Part shown: positions 1-6,242 of the stretch, piece after piece
Position numbering within the stretch: position 1 is the first letter of the stretch
Layout of the letters: every line of letters begins with the position of its first letter
The notes under the pieces: generated by a model
The model's database searches: none
The model's input: the letters and a program-made list of their open reading frames with translations, nothing else
What the model was told of the DNA's origin: nothing
Source of the DNA: Erysipelotrichaceae bacterium
GTDB lineage: Bacteria > Bacillota_I > Bacilli_A > Erysipelotrichales > Erysipelotrichaceae
Length of the DNA: 11,911 nucleotides
Assembly (NCBI GenBank): GCA_024684175.1
Contig: JAIKXJ010000055.1
Span: forward strand, 1 to 11,911
Reading direction: 5' to 3'
Translations under genes and position numbers: made by a program

Positions 1-1
1 G

Positions 2-103
2 GTGAACGATACTTATCTCAAGACCTTCTCGGAAAAAGAGGGGATCAAGAGTTACGGCATCGTGACGGATTATCTGATCGCTTGGCATCTGGAAGGAAGA
101 TAG
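2..103 (+). CDS. C-terminal end of an unidentified protein (partial)
   Basis: The reading frame is open from the left edge and closes at TAG 101-103, leaving 33 residues that end in ...DYLIAWHLEGR. The start lies outside the window. The codon choice (ATC, GTC, CTG, GAT) matches the genes downstream, and the stop comes 33 bases before the next start, so it is probably the end of a real gene. Nothing in this tail identifies a family. No terminator hairpin is visible between it and the next gene, so read-through into the DUF4230 gene is possible. Confidence 0.55.
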   Translation: MNDTYLKTFSEKEGIKSYGIVTDYLIAWHLEGR

Positions 104-109
104 TATATC
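82..109 (+). promoter_or_regulatory. Possible weak promoter before the DUF4230 gene
   Basis: TTGGCA at 82-87 matches five of six bases of a -35 box. TATATC at 104-109 is a poor -10 match (four of six) at 16-base spacing. It overlaps the end of the upstream gene. This is a weak call; the DUF4230 gene could instead be co-transcribed with the gene to its left. Confidence 0.25.
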
Positions 110-136
110 TTAGAAATGTGAGAAAAGGAGGTCTTT

Positions 137-925
137 ATGTCGGATAAAAAAGAAAACAAGGACTTCAATGAAGAAGAACTTCTGAAAAAAGTGGAAAAAG
201 CCGCTGCCCGGGGAACGGCAAGATCGAGCTTCCGCAATATCATCGTGTCGGCATTGCCGACCTTGTTGGCGATCGGTCTGCTGGCGTATCTCATCGTGCC
301 GAAAGTCAATGCACTGAATGACGGACTGAGCGGATTCTTCCATTTCGATGAACCGGTCGAAGGTCACGATATGACCATCGACAACGATTCCATCTTCGGC
401 TATACGGCAGCGGATTTTGAAGAGGCGATCTTAGGTGATTCCTCCAAACTGAAGAAACTGGAGGTCTTCCAGCAAAAAGTTTCCGATGCATCCGTGATCA
501 CCGATACCGGTCTGCTCAACTGGGGCATCTTCACCAAGAACCAGCTGATCACTTATAACGGGACGGCGGTCTACACCGTGGATCTTTCCGCCTTGCGCAG
601 CGGAGACATCAGTTTCAATGAAGAAGAGAAGATGATCACGCTGAAGATCCCGCATGCCGTGCAGGAAGAGATCAACATCCCGGAGGACGAGATACAGTTC
701 GGCGATACCGCCAAGGGCTTGCTGGCATTCGGCGACATCAAGATGACAGCGGAACAGGCATCGCAGATCCAGGCGGAAGCCAGGAAGAAGATGCAGAAGA
801 AGCTCGATGAGGACGGTGTCCTGACGACGGCGGACCGCTTCGCCAAACTTGCGGTTTGGGAACTTTACAATCCGATCGTCAAAGGCGTCGCCAAGGAGTA
901 TTCCCTGGAAGTCGTATTCCGATAA
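137..925 (+). CDS. DUF4230 family membrane-anchored protein
   Basis: 262 residues. A charged, lysine/glutamate-rich cytoplasmic head (residues 1-33) is followed by one hydrophobic segment (about 34-54) and a roughly 200-residue outer domain. That domain has the DUF4230 pattern: an early segment with a YNGTAVYTVDLS strand (about 139-150), then an ITLKIPHA strand (about 168-175) and a C-terminal helix rich in Ala/Lys (about 203-240). Members of this family are single-pass envelope proteins of unknown function. The start is set by a strong AAGGAGGT site at 125-132. The family is recognised from pattern memory; the topology is read from the sequence. The stop codon merges into a terminator, so it is likely the last or only gene of its transcript. 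Confidence 0.85.
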   Translation: MSDKKENKDFNEEELLKKVEKAAARGTARSSFRNIIVSALPTLLAIGLLAYLIVPKVNALNDGLSGFFHFDEPVEGHDMTIDNDSIFGYTAADFEEAILGDSSKLKKLEVFQQKVSDASVITDTGLLNWGIFTKNQLITYNGTAVYTVDLSALRSGDISFNEEEKMITLKIPHAVQEEINIPEDEIQFGDTAKGLLAFGDIKMTAEQASQIQAEARKKMQKKLDEDGVLTTADRFAKLAVWELYNPIVKGVAKEYSLEVVFR

Positions 926-948
926 GCAGTTGAAAAACTGCTTTTTTT
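924..948 (+). terminator. Intrinsic terminator of the DUF4230 gene
   Basis: An 8-bp perfect stem (AAGCAGTT 924-931 with AACTGCTT 936-943) is capped by a GAAA tetraloop and runs into a tract of seven T (942-948). The stem begins inside the TAA stop codon of the preceding gene. Confidence 0.9.
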
Positions 949-952
949 GTTG

Positions 953-981
953 CGGACATGATGCGCGGATTGCCATATAAT
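953..981 (+). promoter_or_regulatory. Promoter of the lipoprotein operon
   Basis: A perfect -10 box, TATAAT, lies at 976-981. CGGACA at 953-958 keeps the GACA half of a -35 box at 17-base spacing. Its position between a terminator and the next gene makes it the natural promoter of the operon starting at 1025. The leader carries a 5-bp GCCGC/GCGGC hairpin (989-1003) just before the ribosome binding site; its role is unknown. Confidence 0.65.
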
Positions 982-1024
982 GAGAAAAGCCGCGAAAAGC
1001 GGCAAAAGGTGAGGATAAAAGTTA

Positions 1025-1921
1025 ATGAAGAAAATGATCAAAGTGCTGCTCGTGCTGGCGATGGTCCTTGGAGCATCTGCCTGCGCAAGCCAGAAAGAAG
1101 AAGAACAGAAAGCACCGGAAGTTCCCGCGGAGGAGAGCGAAACGGTAAAAGTTCCGGAAGAGCTGCTCGGATCGTATCATGAAGAGATCGCCGGCAGAGC
1201 ATCCCTGGAATTGAGTGAAAACAAGATCACGATCGACTGGTCGAGCTCAGCATTCGAAAAGGCGCATTTCGATTTCGATATCGCCTACGACGCGGACAAG
1301 AACCAGCTGACTTATGTTGGCGGCAAGAGGACCGACACGGTCTTTGAGTCCGATACCAAGTCCACGGTCACCGAGGCTTACAATGACGGAAGCGGAAACT
1401 TCGCCATCGAAGAAGGCAAACTGATCTGGAACGACGACAAGAATGAAAACGGCGGTCCGGTGGTCTTTATTTCCAACGAAGAGACTGCCGAGATCGGCAT
1501 GGCCAATCCGTGGTCCTATACCGGCGATCTTGAAGAAGCGATCACCGGATCTTCGATCGAGTTCGATCCGCCGGTCAGCGTACCGGATGGTTTCGTTTTG
1601 ACCAAGTACGGTTACAACATTAACGGCATCATCGAAGCCAACTATGAAAGCGAAGATCGCAAGCTGACGGTCCGCAAGTCCGATCTCTATGAAGGACTTG
1701 AGCTCAGCGGAGACTACAATACCTATTCCCATAACTGGCAAGAATCGCTCAAGGGTCTGGCTGTCGATCTTTACGGGGACGGCGAAAGCATCAATCTCGC
1801 ACTGTTCTCCGGCAACAACGCACATTACTCTGTGACAGTGACCGATAAGGAATATAAGAAGACCGAGGGCAACGGCATCAGTATCGATGAACTCAGCTCC
1901 TTAGTCATGGGCATGCAGTAG
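1025..1921 (+). CDS. Lipoprotein with C-terminal DUF4367-like domain
   Basis: 298 residues. The signal peptide has a KKMIK head, a hydrophobic core and a GASAC lipobox, giving Cys20 as the lipidated residue. A Glu/Lys-rich linker (21-46) leads to a beta-rich domain (about 47-155, starting near LLGSYHEEIAGRASLEL) that I cannot name with confidence. The last part (about 176-297), with GFVLTKYGYNINGIIEANY, a short NLALFSGNNAHYSVT strand and the ending SIDELSSLVMGM, resembles DUF4367, which often follows anti-sigma or lipoprotein segments. The ribosome site GGTGAGG (1008-1014) supports the start at 1025, though Met4 (1034) cannot be fully excluded. It is translationally close to the next gene: its TAG stop is part of that gene's TAGGAGG ribosome site. 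Confidence 0.75.
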   Translation: MKKMIKVLLVLAMVLGASACASQKEEEQKAPEVPAEESETVKVPEELLGSYHEEIAGRASLELSENKITIDWSSSAFEKAHFDFDIAYDADKNQLTYVGGKRTDTVFESDTKSTVTEAYNDGSGNFAIEEGKLIWNDDKNENGGPVVFISNEETAEIGMANPWSYTGDLEEAITGSSIEFDPPVSVPDGFVLTKYGYNINGIIEANYESEDRKLTVRKSDLYEGLELSGDYNTYSHNWQESLKGLAVDLYGDGESINLALFSGNNAHYSVTVTDKEYKKTEGNGISIDELSSLVMGMQ

Positions 1922-1932
1922 GAGGAAAGACG

Positions 1933-3495
1933 ATGAAAAACAAGGGGGTCGTAGTACTTTGCATCCTGATGATGCTGTCATGCCTGAGCGCATGCTCATC
2001 AACTGCCGTTCCGGATTTTACCGGTCACAATGTTTTGGAAGTCTATCAGTGGTGTTCCACGATCGACACGAAGTATGCCTGTGAAGTCTCTTATGCCGAC
2101 GGAAACGGTGCGGAAAAAGATACCGTCATCGAGCAGTCGGTCAAGGGCGGCAGCCGTCTGAATTCCGATATCTCATTCAAGATCTCCAACGGTGCCGTTG
2201 CCGAGATCCCGGTCTTATATATCAACGAAGAGACGCAGAAGTCCGATGTCGAGCTCTGGCGGCAGAACAGCGGCATCCAGTCGCTGACCTATATCGAAGA
2301 GCCGTCCGATACGGTCGAGAAGAACCACGTCATCCGTATCCAGCCGACTTCCGGCATCCGTAAGGATACGCCGGTGACCGTCTACATTTCTTCCGGCAGG
2401 AAGCAGGATGAGACACCGGTCAATACCGAGATCCAGATCGTCTTCGGCGATTTCATCGGACTGACCGTCGAACAGTTCGAGACCAAGGCCAGACAGCTCG
2501 GTCTGAATCCGAACCACAACACGACCCGCGACCGTTTCAATAAGGATGTCGCTTTCGGCAATATCGCATGGCACGGTTCAGGTACCTATGTGAAAGGCGA
2601 GACCTTCAACTACGGTATCTGCATCAATGCGATCGAAGTCGTCGGCGGTACCTACATCGGTCTGAGCGAGTCGGATTTCCAGGCGAAAGCCAGAGAGCTG
2701 ACGCTTTCACCGAAGCACATCTACGGGCGCGATGCCTATTCCACCAGGATCGACGAGGGGTATGTCGTCACACACGGCTACGGTACCTATGAAAAGGGCG
2801 AAGAGTGGAAATACGGTCTCTCTCTTGGTCCGGCAAGAGTCGTTTCCGGATACGAAGGTTCCACCGAAGAAGCTTTGCTGAATTACCTCAACGGTATGGG
2901 CTTGAAGGGCAGCCGTACGACGGCCAAGTCGTCCACGGTCCCGGCAGGCAGGATCATCTCCTACAATACCGGCAAGTATTCCAGCGGCGACTCCGTATCG
3001 TATGTCGTTTCCGCAGGTTATGACGTCAACGTCAACGTTCCGGATTTCAAGGGCGAGACCGAGAAGTCCTTCCTGGATTTCTTGCGCGGAAGCGGCCTGA
3101 ACGTCGGTATCCGCACCATGCAGTCATCGCTGGTCCCGGCAGGCAACATCGTTTCCAACGATACCGGCATACGTACCAAGGGTTCCAAGATCGACTATGT
3201 CGTCTCTTCCGGCCCGGTCATCCCGATGGGTCACTTAGACAGCTTCGCGGATATGAAGGCGATGCTGTCGGATTATGATGTCGGTTACTATGCAGCCAAG
3301 AAGAATGTCGAAAAGTATCTTAAGGACCGCGGTTTCACCGATTATGAGATCTGGGGCGAATATTCCGAGAAATACTATGACGGAACGCTGCTGTACGTCG
3401 TCGTCGGCGATCATACGCTCTCAGGCGCAGATGACTTCCCGACCTATTCGCACATCATCGTTTCGATCAGTGCAGATCTTTATACGAACAATTAA
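1933..3495 (+). CDS. PASTA-repeat surface lipoprotein
   Basis: 520 residues. The signal peptide ends in the lipobox LSAC, lipidating Cys21. About six PASTA or PASTA-like repeats follow: residues 26-87 (starts VPDFTG), 90-156, 169-233, 235-299, 300-362 and 367-428 (starts VNVPDFKGE). Each runs from a short beta strand and helix to a closing YVVSSG/YGLSLG-type strand. A distinct C-terminal domain (about 431-520) has a charged helix and strands such as GTLLYVVVGD. PASTA domains usually sit on Ser/Thr kinases or class B penicillin-binding proteins and can bind muropeptides or beta-lactams; here they stand alone on a lipid anchor with no kinase or transpeptidase. Repeats 3/4 and 5/6 pair off as recent internal duplicates. 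The GGAGG site at 1921-1925 fixes the start. A role in wall sensing or binding is inference. Confidence 0.85.
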   Translation: MKNKGVVVLCILMMLSCLSACSSTAVPDFTGHNVLEVYQWCSTIDTKYACEVSYADGNGAEKDTVIEQSVKGGSRLNSDISFKISNGAVAEIPVLYINEETQKSDVELWRQNSGIQSLTYIEEPSDTVEKNHVIRIQPTSGIRKDTPVTVYISSGRKQDETPVNTEIQIVFGDFIGLTVEQFETKARQLGLNPNHNTTRDRFNKDVAFGNIAWHGSGTYVKGETFNYGICINAIEVVGGTYIGLSESDFQAKARELTLSPKHIYGRDAYSTRIDEGYVVTHGYGTYEKGEEWKYGLSLGPARVVSGYEGSTEEALLNYLNGMGLKGSRTTAKSSTVPAGRIISYNTGKYSSGDSVSYVVSAGYDVNVNVPDFKGETEKSFLDFLRGSGLNVGIRTMQSSLVPAGNIVSNDTGIRTKGSKIDYVVSSGPVIPMGHLDSFADMKAMLSDYDVGYYAAKKNVEKYLKDRGFTDYEIWGEYSEKYYDGTLLYVVVGDHTLSGADDFPTYSHIIVSISADLYTNN

Positions 3496-3513
3496 CGAAG
3501 ATTCAATAACATT

Positions 3514-4311
3514 ATGAACAGAAAGACCCTGAACATCCCTTCCCGCGGACGTCAGATGAAGACGATCCTGCTGGAACCCGGACATCATAAAGAAAAACTG
3601 CCGGGGATCCTTTGGATCCATGGCGGCGGCTACATGCTCGGCATGGCGTCGATGGTCGATTTTTCCTGCGGGAAACTGCTCGCCCGGCGCTATGGGGCAA
3701 GGGTCTTTTCTCCTGAATACACTTTGGCCAACAAGGCACCGTATCCGGCAGCACTTGAAGACTGTTATGCGGCGTTGGAGTACATGTGGGATCATGCGGA
3801 GGATCTGAGGATCGACCGCGAGCGGATCATTGTCGGCGGAGAAAGTGCCGGCGGCGGTCTGACGGCAGCGCTTTGTCTGTATGCCAGAGACCGGAAGAAA
3901 GTGAAGGTGGCCATGCAGCTGCCGCTGTATCCGATGATCGACTGCTACGATACGGAAAGTTCCCGCAACAACCGCGGCAAGATCTGGAACACCCGGCGCA
4001 ACCACTGGGGCTGGCGGCATTATCTCGGTGACCTTTACGGAAAAGAGGTCCCGGCGTATGCTTCGGCAGCCAGGGCACAGGATTATTCCGATCTTCCTTA
4101 CTGTTACACCTATGTGTGCGACGGGGAACCGTTCTACGAGGAGACGCTTCGTTATGTGGAGGATCTCAGGAACCACGGCGTCGAGGCGGACATCGACATC
4201 TATCACGGCGATCTTCATGCCTTCGACCTGTTGTGCTTCTGGACGAAGAAAGCCAGAAGGGCAAAGGAGAAGCTGTGTCAGATCTATTCTTCCCATATAG
4301 ATCTGGTTTAA
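3514..4311 (+). CDS. Alpha/beta hydrolase, hormone-sensitive-lipase-like esterase
   Basis: 265 residues. It has the family IV (HSL-like) signature: an oxyanion-hole HGGGYMLG motif at residues 36-43, the nucleophile Ser111 in GGESAGGG, and probable acid Asp203 (in YVCDGEPF) and His235 (in HGDLHAFD) completing the triad. It is probably a cytoplasmic carboxylesterase or lipase-like enzyme of unknown substrate; no signal peptide is visible. The N-terminus is short, with HGGG only 36 residues in, so the usual N-terminal cap helices are reduced or missing. No good ribosome site precedes ATG 3514. The gene is in the same frame as the PASTA gene, six sense codons past its TAA stop, so translation probably depends on coupling. 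A terminator follows at once. Confidence 0.85.
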   Translation: MNRKTLNIPSRGRQMKTILLEPGHHKEKLPGILWIHGGGYMLGMASMVDFSCGKLLARRYGARVFSPEYTLANKAPYPAALEDCYAALEYMWDHAEDLRIDRERIIVGGESAGGGLTAALCLYARDRKKVKVAMQLPLYPMIDCYDTESSRNNRGKIWNTRRNHWGWRHYLGDLYGKEVPAYASAARAQDYSDLPYCYTYVCDGEPFYEETLRYVEDLRNHGVEADIDIYHGDLHAFDLLCFWTKKARRAKEKLCQIYSSHIDLV

Positions 4312-4316
4312 ACGAT

Positions 4317-4344
4317 GCGGAGATCTCAAGGTCTCCGCTTTTTT
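4317..4344 (+). terminator. Intrinsic terminator of the lipoprotein-hydrolase operon
   Basis: GCGGAGA (4317-4323) pairs with TCTCCGC (4332-4338). Inner C-G and T-G pairs extend the stem to nine, with loop TCAA, and a run of six T follows (4339-4344). Confidence 0.9.
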
Positions 4345-4384
4345 CTGTCTGAGCTTCATGAAAAGCCGTATGAGCAGAGCATTG

Positions 4385-4390
4385 TAAAAT
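4385..4390 (+). promoter_or_regulatory. Possible -10 box for the flavin reductase operon
   Basis: TAAAAT at 4385-4390 lies 20 bases before the start codon and just before the ribosome site AAGGAAGAGG (4392-4401). No convincing -35 box is seen at the right distance. A promoter is expected here because a terminator lies upstream, but this exact placement is weak. Confidence 0.3.
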
Positions 4391-4409
4391 AAAGGAAGAG
4401 GTACGAGTT

Positions 4410-4928
4410 ATGAAAAAAGAAAAGATCCGTGTTGCCGACTATGCCGAGCTGATCGCAAAACAGCTGAGGCCCGGCATCTTACTGAATACCAACGGAGAGA
4501 AATTCAATTCGATGGTCATCGGCTGGGGACACTATGGCGTCCTGTGGGGCATCGAGACGTTCGTCGTCTATGTGCGGCAGAGCCGTTATACGAAGCCGCA
4601 GATCGACCGGACCGGGGAATTCACCTTGTCGCTTCCTTTAAATGGGAACTACGATCCGGAAGTCTTCCGAGTCTTCGGTTCTCTTTCGGGCAGAGACGTC
4701 GATAAGGCGGACTATGTGACTTTGGCTGAGCCGTCGGTCAATCATACGCCGGGCATCAAAGAGTATCCTTTGACGATCGAGTGCGAAGTCTTGTATGCGC
4801 AGGATCAGGATCTTGCCAAGATCCCCGCAAAGATCAAAGAACGTCATTATTCAAACGGGAGCGATGAAGGCGATCATCATACCATGTATGTCGGCAAGAT
4901 CGTCGATGCCTATATCATCAAAGAGTAG
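4410..4928 (+). CDS. Flavin reductase-like FMN-binding split-barrel protein
   Basis: 172 residues. The sequence follows the flavin reductase domain plan: an opening RPGILLNTNG strand (20-29), N33-S-M35 near the flavin-phosphate side, a WGIETFVVYVRQSRYT segment (46-61) with the typical RxxRYT ending, and GEFTLSLP (69-76). Family members bind FMN non-covalently and reduce flavins with NAD(P)H, or act as flavoproteins of unknown substrate; the specific reaction cannot be told here. It is cytoplasmic. The start is supported by the purine-rich site at 4392-4401. Its TAG stop touches the ATG of the nuclease-like gene directly, so the two are probably translationally coupled. Confidence 0.85.
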   Translation: MKKEKIRVADYAELIAKQLRPGILLNTNGEKFNSMVIGWGHYGVLWGIETFVVYVRQSRYTKPQIDRTGEFTLSLPLNGNYDPEVFRVFGSLSGRDVDKADYVTLAEPSVNHTPGIKEYPLTIECEVLYAQDQDLAKIPAKIKERHYSNGSDEGDHHTMYVGKIVDAYIIKE

Positions 4929-5570
4929 ATGCCACAGAAATATATCGATAATTTCTGTTTCTGTTCTTCGATCGACGAATTCCTGCAGACCGACAAGAAG
5001 TCTTTCCTGGCGGCGATGGAAGAGAACTATCCTTTCGTGACGCCGTTTCGCCTTTCCAAGGCGCAGATCAATGCCTGGGCGGATGAATACGATGTCCTGA
5101 AAGAACAGCTGAATAAGTGTGTGAACAAGGACAGGGCTTATGGAAGACTGTCTATCCTTTTTGAGTATGTCCTGTGGGATTTCGACAACGAAAACGGCGT
5201 GCGTCCGGATGTGCTGATCTTATCGAAAGAGCGCATCGGGATCATCGAGTTCAAGACCAGGCCGATCGATGAGAGGGAGCACAAGTACATCACTTCGCAA
5301 GCCAAGAAGTACCGTCACCGTCTCTTACACAACCACGATGAATCCAAGGGGATGAAACTTTCCGTCTGTGCGGTCTCGACGTCGATGAAAGACTATTATG
5401 AGATCCTCGGTCATGTGCGCTGCATCTCGCCGGACCGCTTTGAAGACGTGCGGGAATCCTTGATGGGAAGGTATCCGAAGCCTCATGAAGATGTTTATCG
5501 CTGGATCGCTTCGGATTATCATTTCGAAAAAAGCTATAATGAAGATACAGAGAGGTCTTTAAAACAATGA
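4929..5570 (+). CDS. Small PD-(D/E)XK nuclease-like protein
   Basis: 213 residues. The core of the PD-(D/E)XK fold is readable: Glu79 in LFEYVLWD, Asp94 in RPDVLIL, Glu107-x-Lys109 in GIIEFKTR, and a following Gln124-x-x-x-Tyr128. The QxxxY element is the extra motif of RecB/Cas4-type nucleases. Such domains often form the N-terminal half of helicases with a nuclease domain (DUF2075-like), but here the protein ends with no helicase motif. It most likely cuts or binds DNA using a divalent metal; that is inference from the motif set. The start ATG follows the upstream stop without a gap and has only a weak AAAGAG site. Its end overlaps the next gene by ATGA (5567-5570). No cognate methylase or partner helicase lies nearby. 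Confidence 0.65.
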   Translation: MPQKYIDNFCFCSSIDEFLQTDKKSFLAAMEENYPFVTPFRLSKAQINAWADEYDVLKEQLNKCVNKDRAYGRLSILFEYVLWDFDNENGVRPDVLILSKERIGIIEFKTRPIDEREHKYITSQAKKYRHRLLHNHDESKGMKLSVCAVSTSMKDYYEILGHVRCISPDRFEDVRESLMGRYPKPHEDVYRWIASDYHFEKSYNEDTERSLKQ

Positions 5571-6172
5571 ATACACATTTTCTGATCGAAGCTTTCGGTT
5601 ATCTGGGTTCTTTTCTGGTCCTGGTATCGATGTTGATGACATCGGTCGTCAAGCTGCGGATCATCAATACGGTCGGTTCGGTCATATTTACCATTTATGC
5701 GTTCATCATCAAGTCGTATCCGACGGCGCTGATGAATTTCTGTCTGGTCCTGATCAATCTGCACTTCCTTTGGAAGATGTCGAGGATCGAGAAGGAATAT
5801 GAGGTCGTGGAGTGTGACAGGAACGATGTGCTGCTGAACTATCTTCTCGATCACTATCGATCCGATATCGAAAAGATCTTCCCGGGCGTGGGCATCGATG
5901 ACAAGCAGATCGACAGGGCTTATGTCGTCGTCAATCAGGGCAAGCCGGTCGGATTCACCCTGACGGATGCGCAGGGAGAAGAGATGGAACTGAAACTGGA
6001 CTATTCGATCCCGGCGTACCGTGACTTTTCGATCGGAACGGCTCTCTTCGCTTATCTGAAGCAGCGAGGCATCGCAAGAGTCATCTACAAAGGACCGGAT
6101 GAGAACCATACGGCTTATCTGAACAATCAGGGTTTCGTCAAAAAAGACGGAGCCTACATCAAAGAACTGTGA
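5567..6172 (+). CDS. YgjV-like membrane domain joined to a GNAT-like domain
   Basis: 201 residues. The N-terminal part (about 6-70) holds three hydrophobic segments (about 8-26, 32-49 and 53-69). Its pattern (GYLGSFLVLVSMLM, KLRIINTVGSVIFTIYAFII, YPTALMNFCLVLINLHFLWK) resembles YgjV-type inner membrane proteins and the three-helix PQ-loop plan. The C-terminal part (about 80-201) is soluble. It looks like a weak GNAT acetyltransferase fold: VVVNQGKPVGF strand (121-130), YRDFSIGTALFAYLKQRG (151-168) where the acetyl-CoA loop would be, and AYLNNQGFVKK (183-193) as the motif B end. The acetyl-CoA loop lacks the usual R/Q-x-x-G-x-G/A glycines, so catalysis is doubtful. The gene overlaps the nuclease gene by four bases, with AGAGAGG at 5549-5555 as ribosome site. 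Confidence 0.65.
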   Translation: MNTHFLIEAFGYLGSFLVLVSMLMTSVVKLRIINTVGSVIFTIYAFIIKSYPTALMNFCLVLINLHFLWKMSRIEKEYEVVECDRNDVLLNYLLDHYRSDIEKIFPGVGIDDKQIDRAYVVVNQGKPVGFTLTDAQGEEMELKLDYSIPAYRDFSIGTALFAYLKQRGIARVIYKGPDENHTAYLNNQGFVKKDGAYIKEL

Positions 6173-6194
6173 AGAAGGGTGACCTTCTTTTTTT
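6172..6194 (+). terminator. Intrinsic terminator of the flavin reductase operon
   Basis: AAGAAGG (6172-6178) pairs with CCTTCTT (6183-6189) around a GTGA (GNRA-type) tetraloop, followed by seven T (6188-6194). The stem starts within the TGA stop codon of the upstream gene. Confidence 0.88.
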
Positions 6195-6208
6195 CCGGAC
6201 GATATAAT
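6179..6208 (+). promoter_or_regulatory. Promoter of the serpin gene
   Basis: There is a perfect TATAAT at 6203-6208. GTGACC at 6179-6184 (four of six matches) sits 18 bases upstream and lies in the loop and 3' arm of the preceding terminator. Transcription would begin near 6215, giving a leader of about 28 bases. Confidence 0.6.
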
Positions 6209-6242
6209 TGAGATAGAGAATCATTTCGATGTGGAGGATGCC

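Noticed and set aside
3421..4359. Open frame of 312 codons on the minus strand opposite the esterase
   Set aside because: It spans a real gene plus a terminator, has no ribosome site, and its Arg/Ile/Val-rich content is typical of a codon-bias shadow.
4929..6172. Restriction-modification, CRISPR-linked or toxin-antitoxin system around the nuclease-like gene
   Set aside because: No methylase, helicase, Cas gene, repeat array or small antitoxin gene is present next to it; the nuclease signal alone is not enough.
6231..6242. GTG at 6231 as start of the serpin gene
   Set aside because: It overlaps the GGAGG ribosome site that is ideally spaced for ATG 6243, and the signal peptide begins cleanly with MNRFLR.
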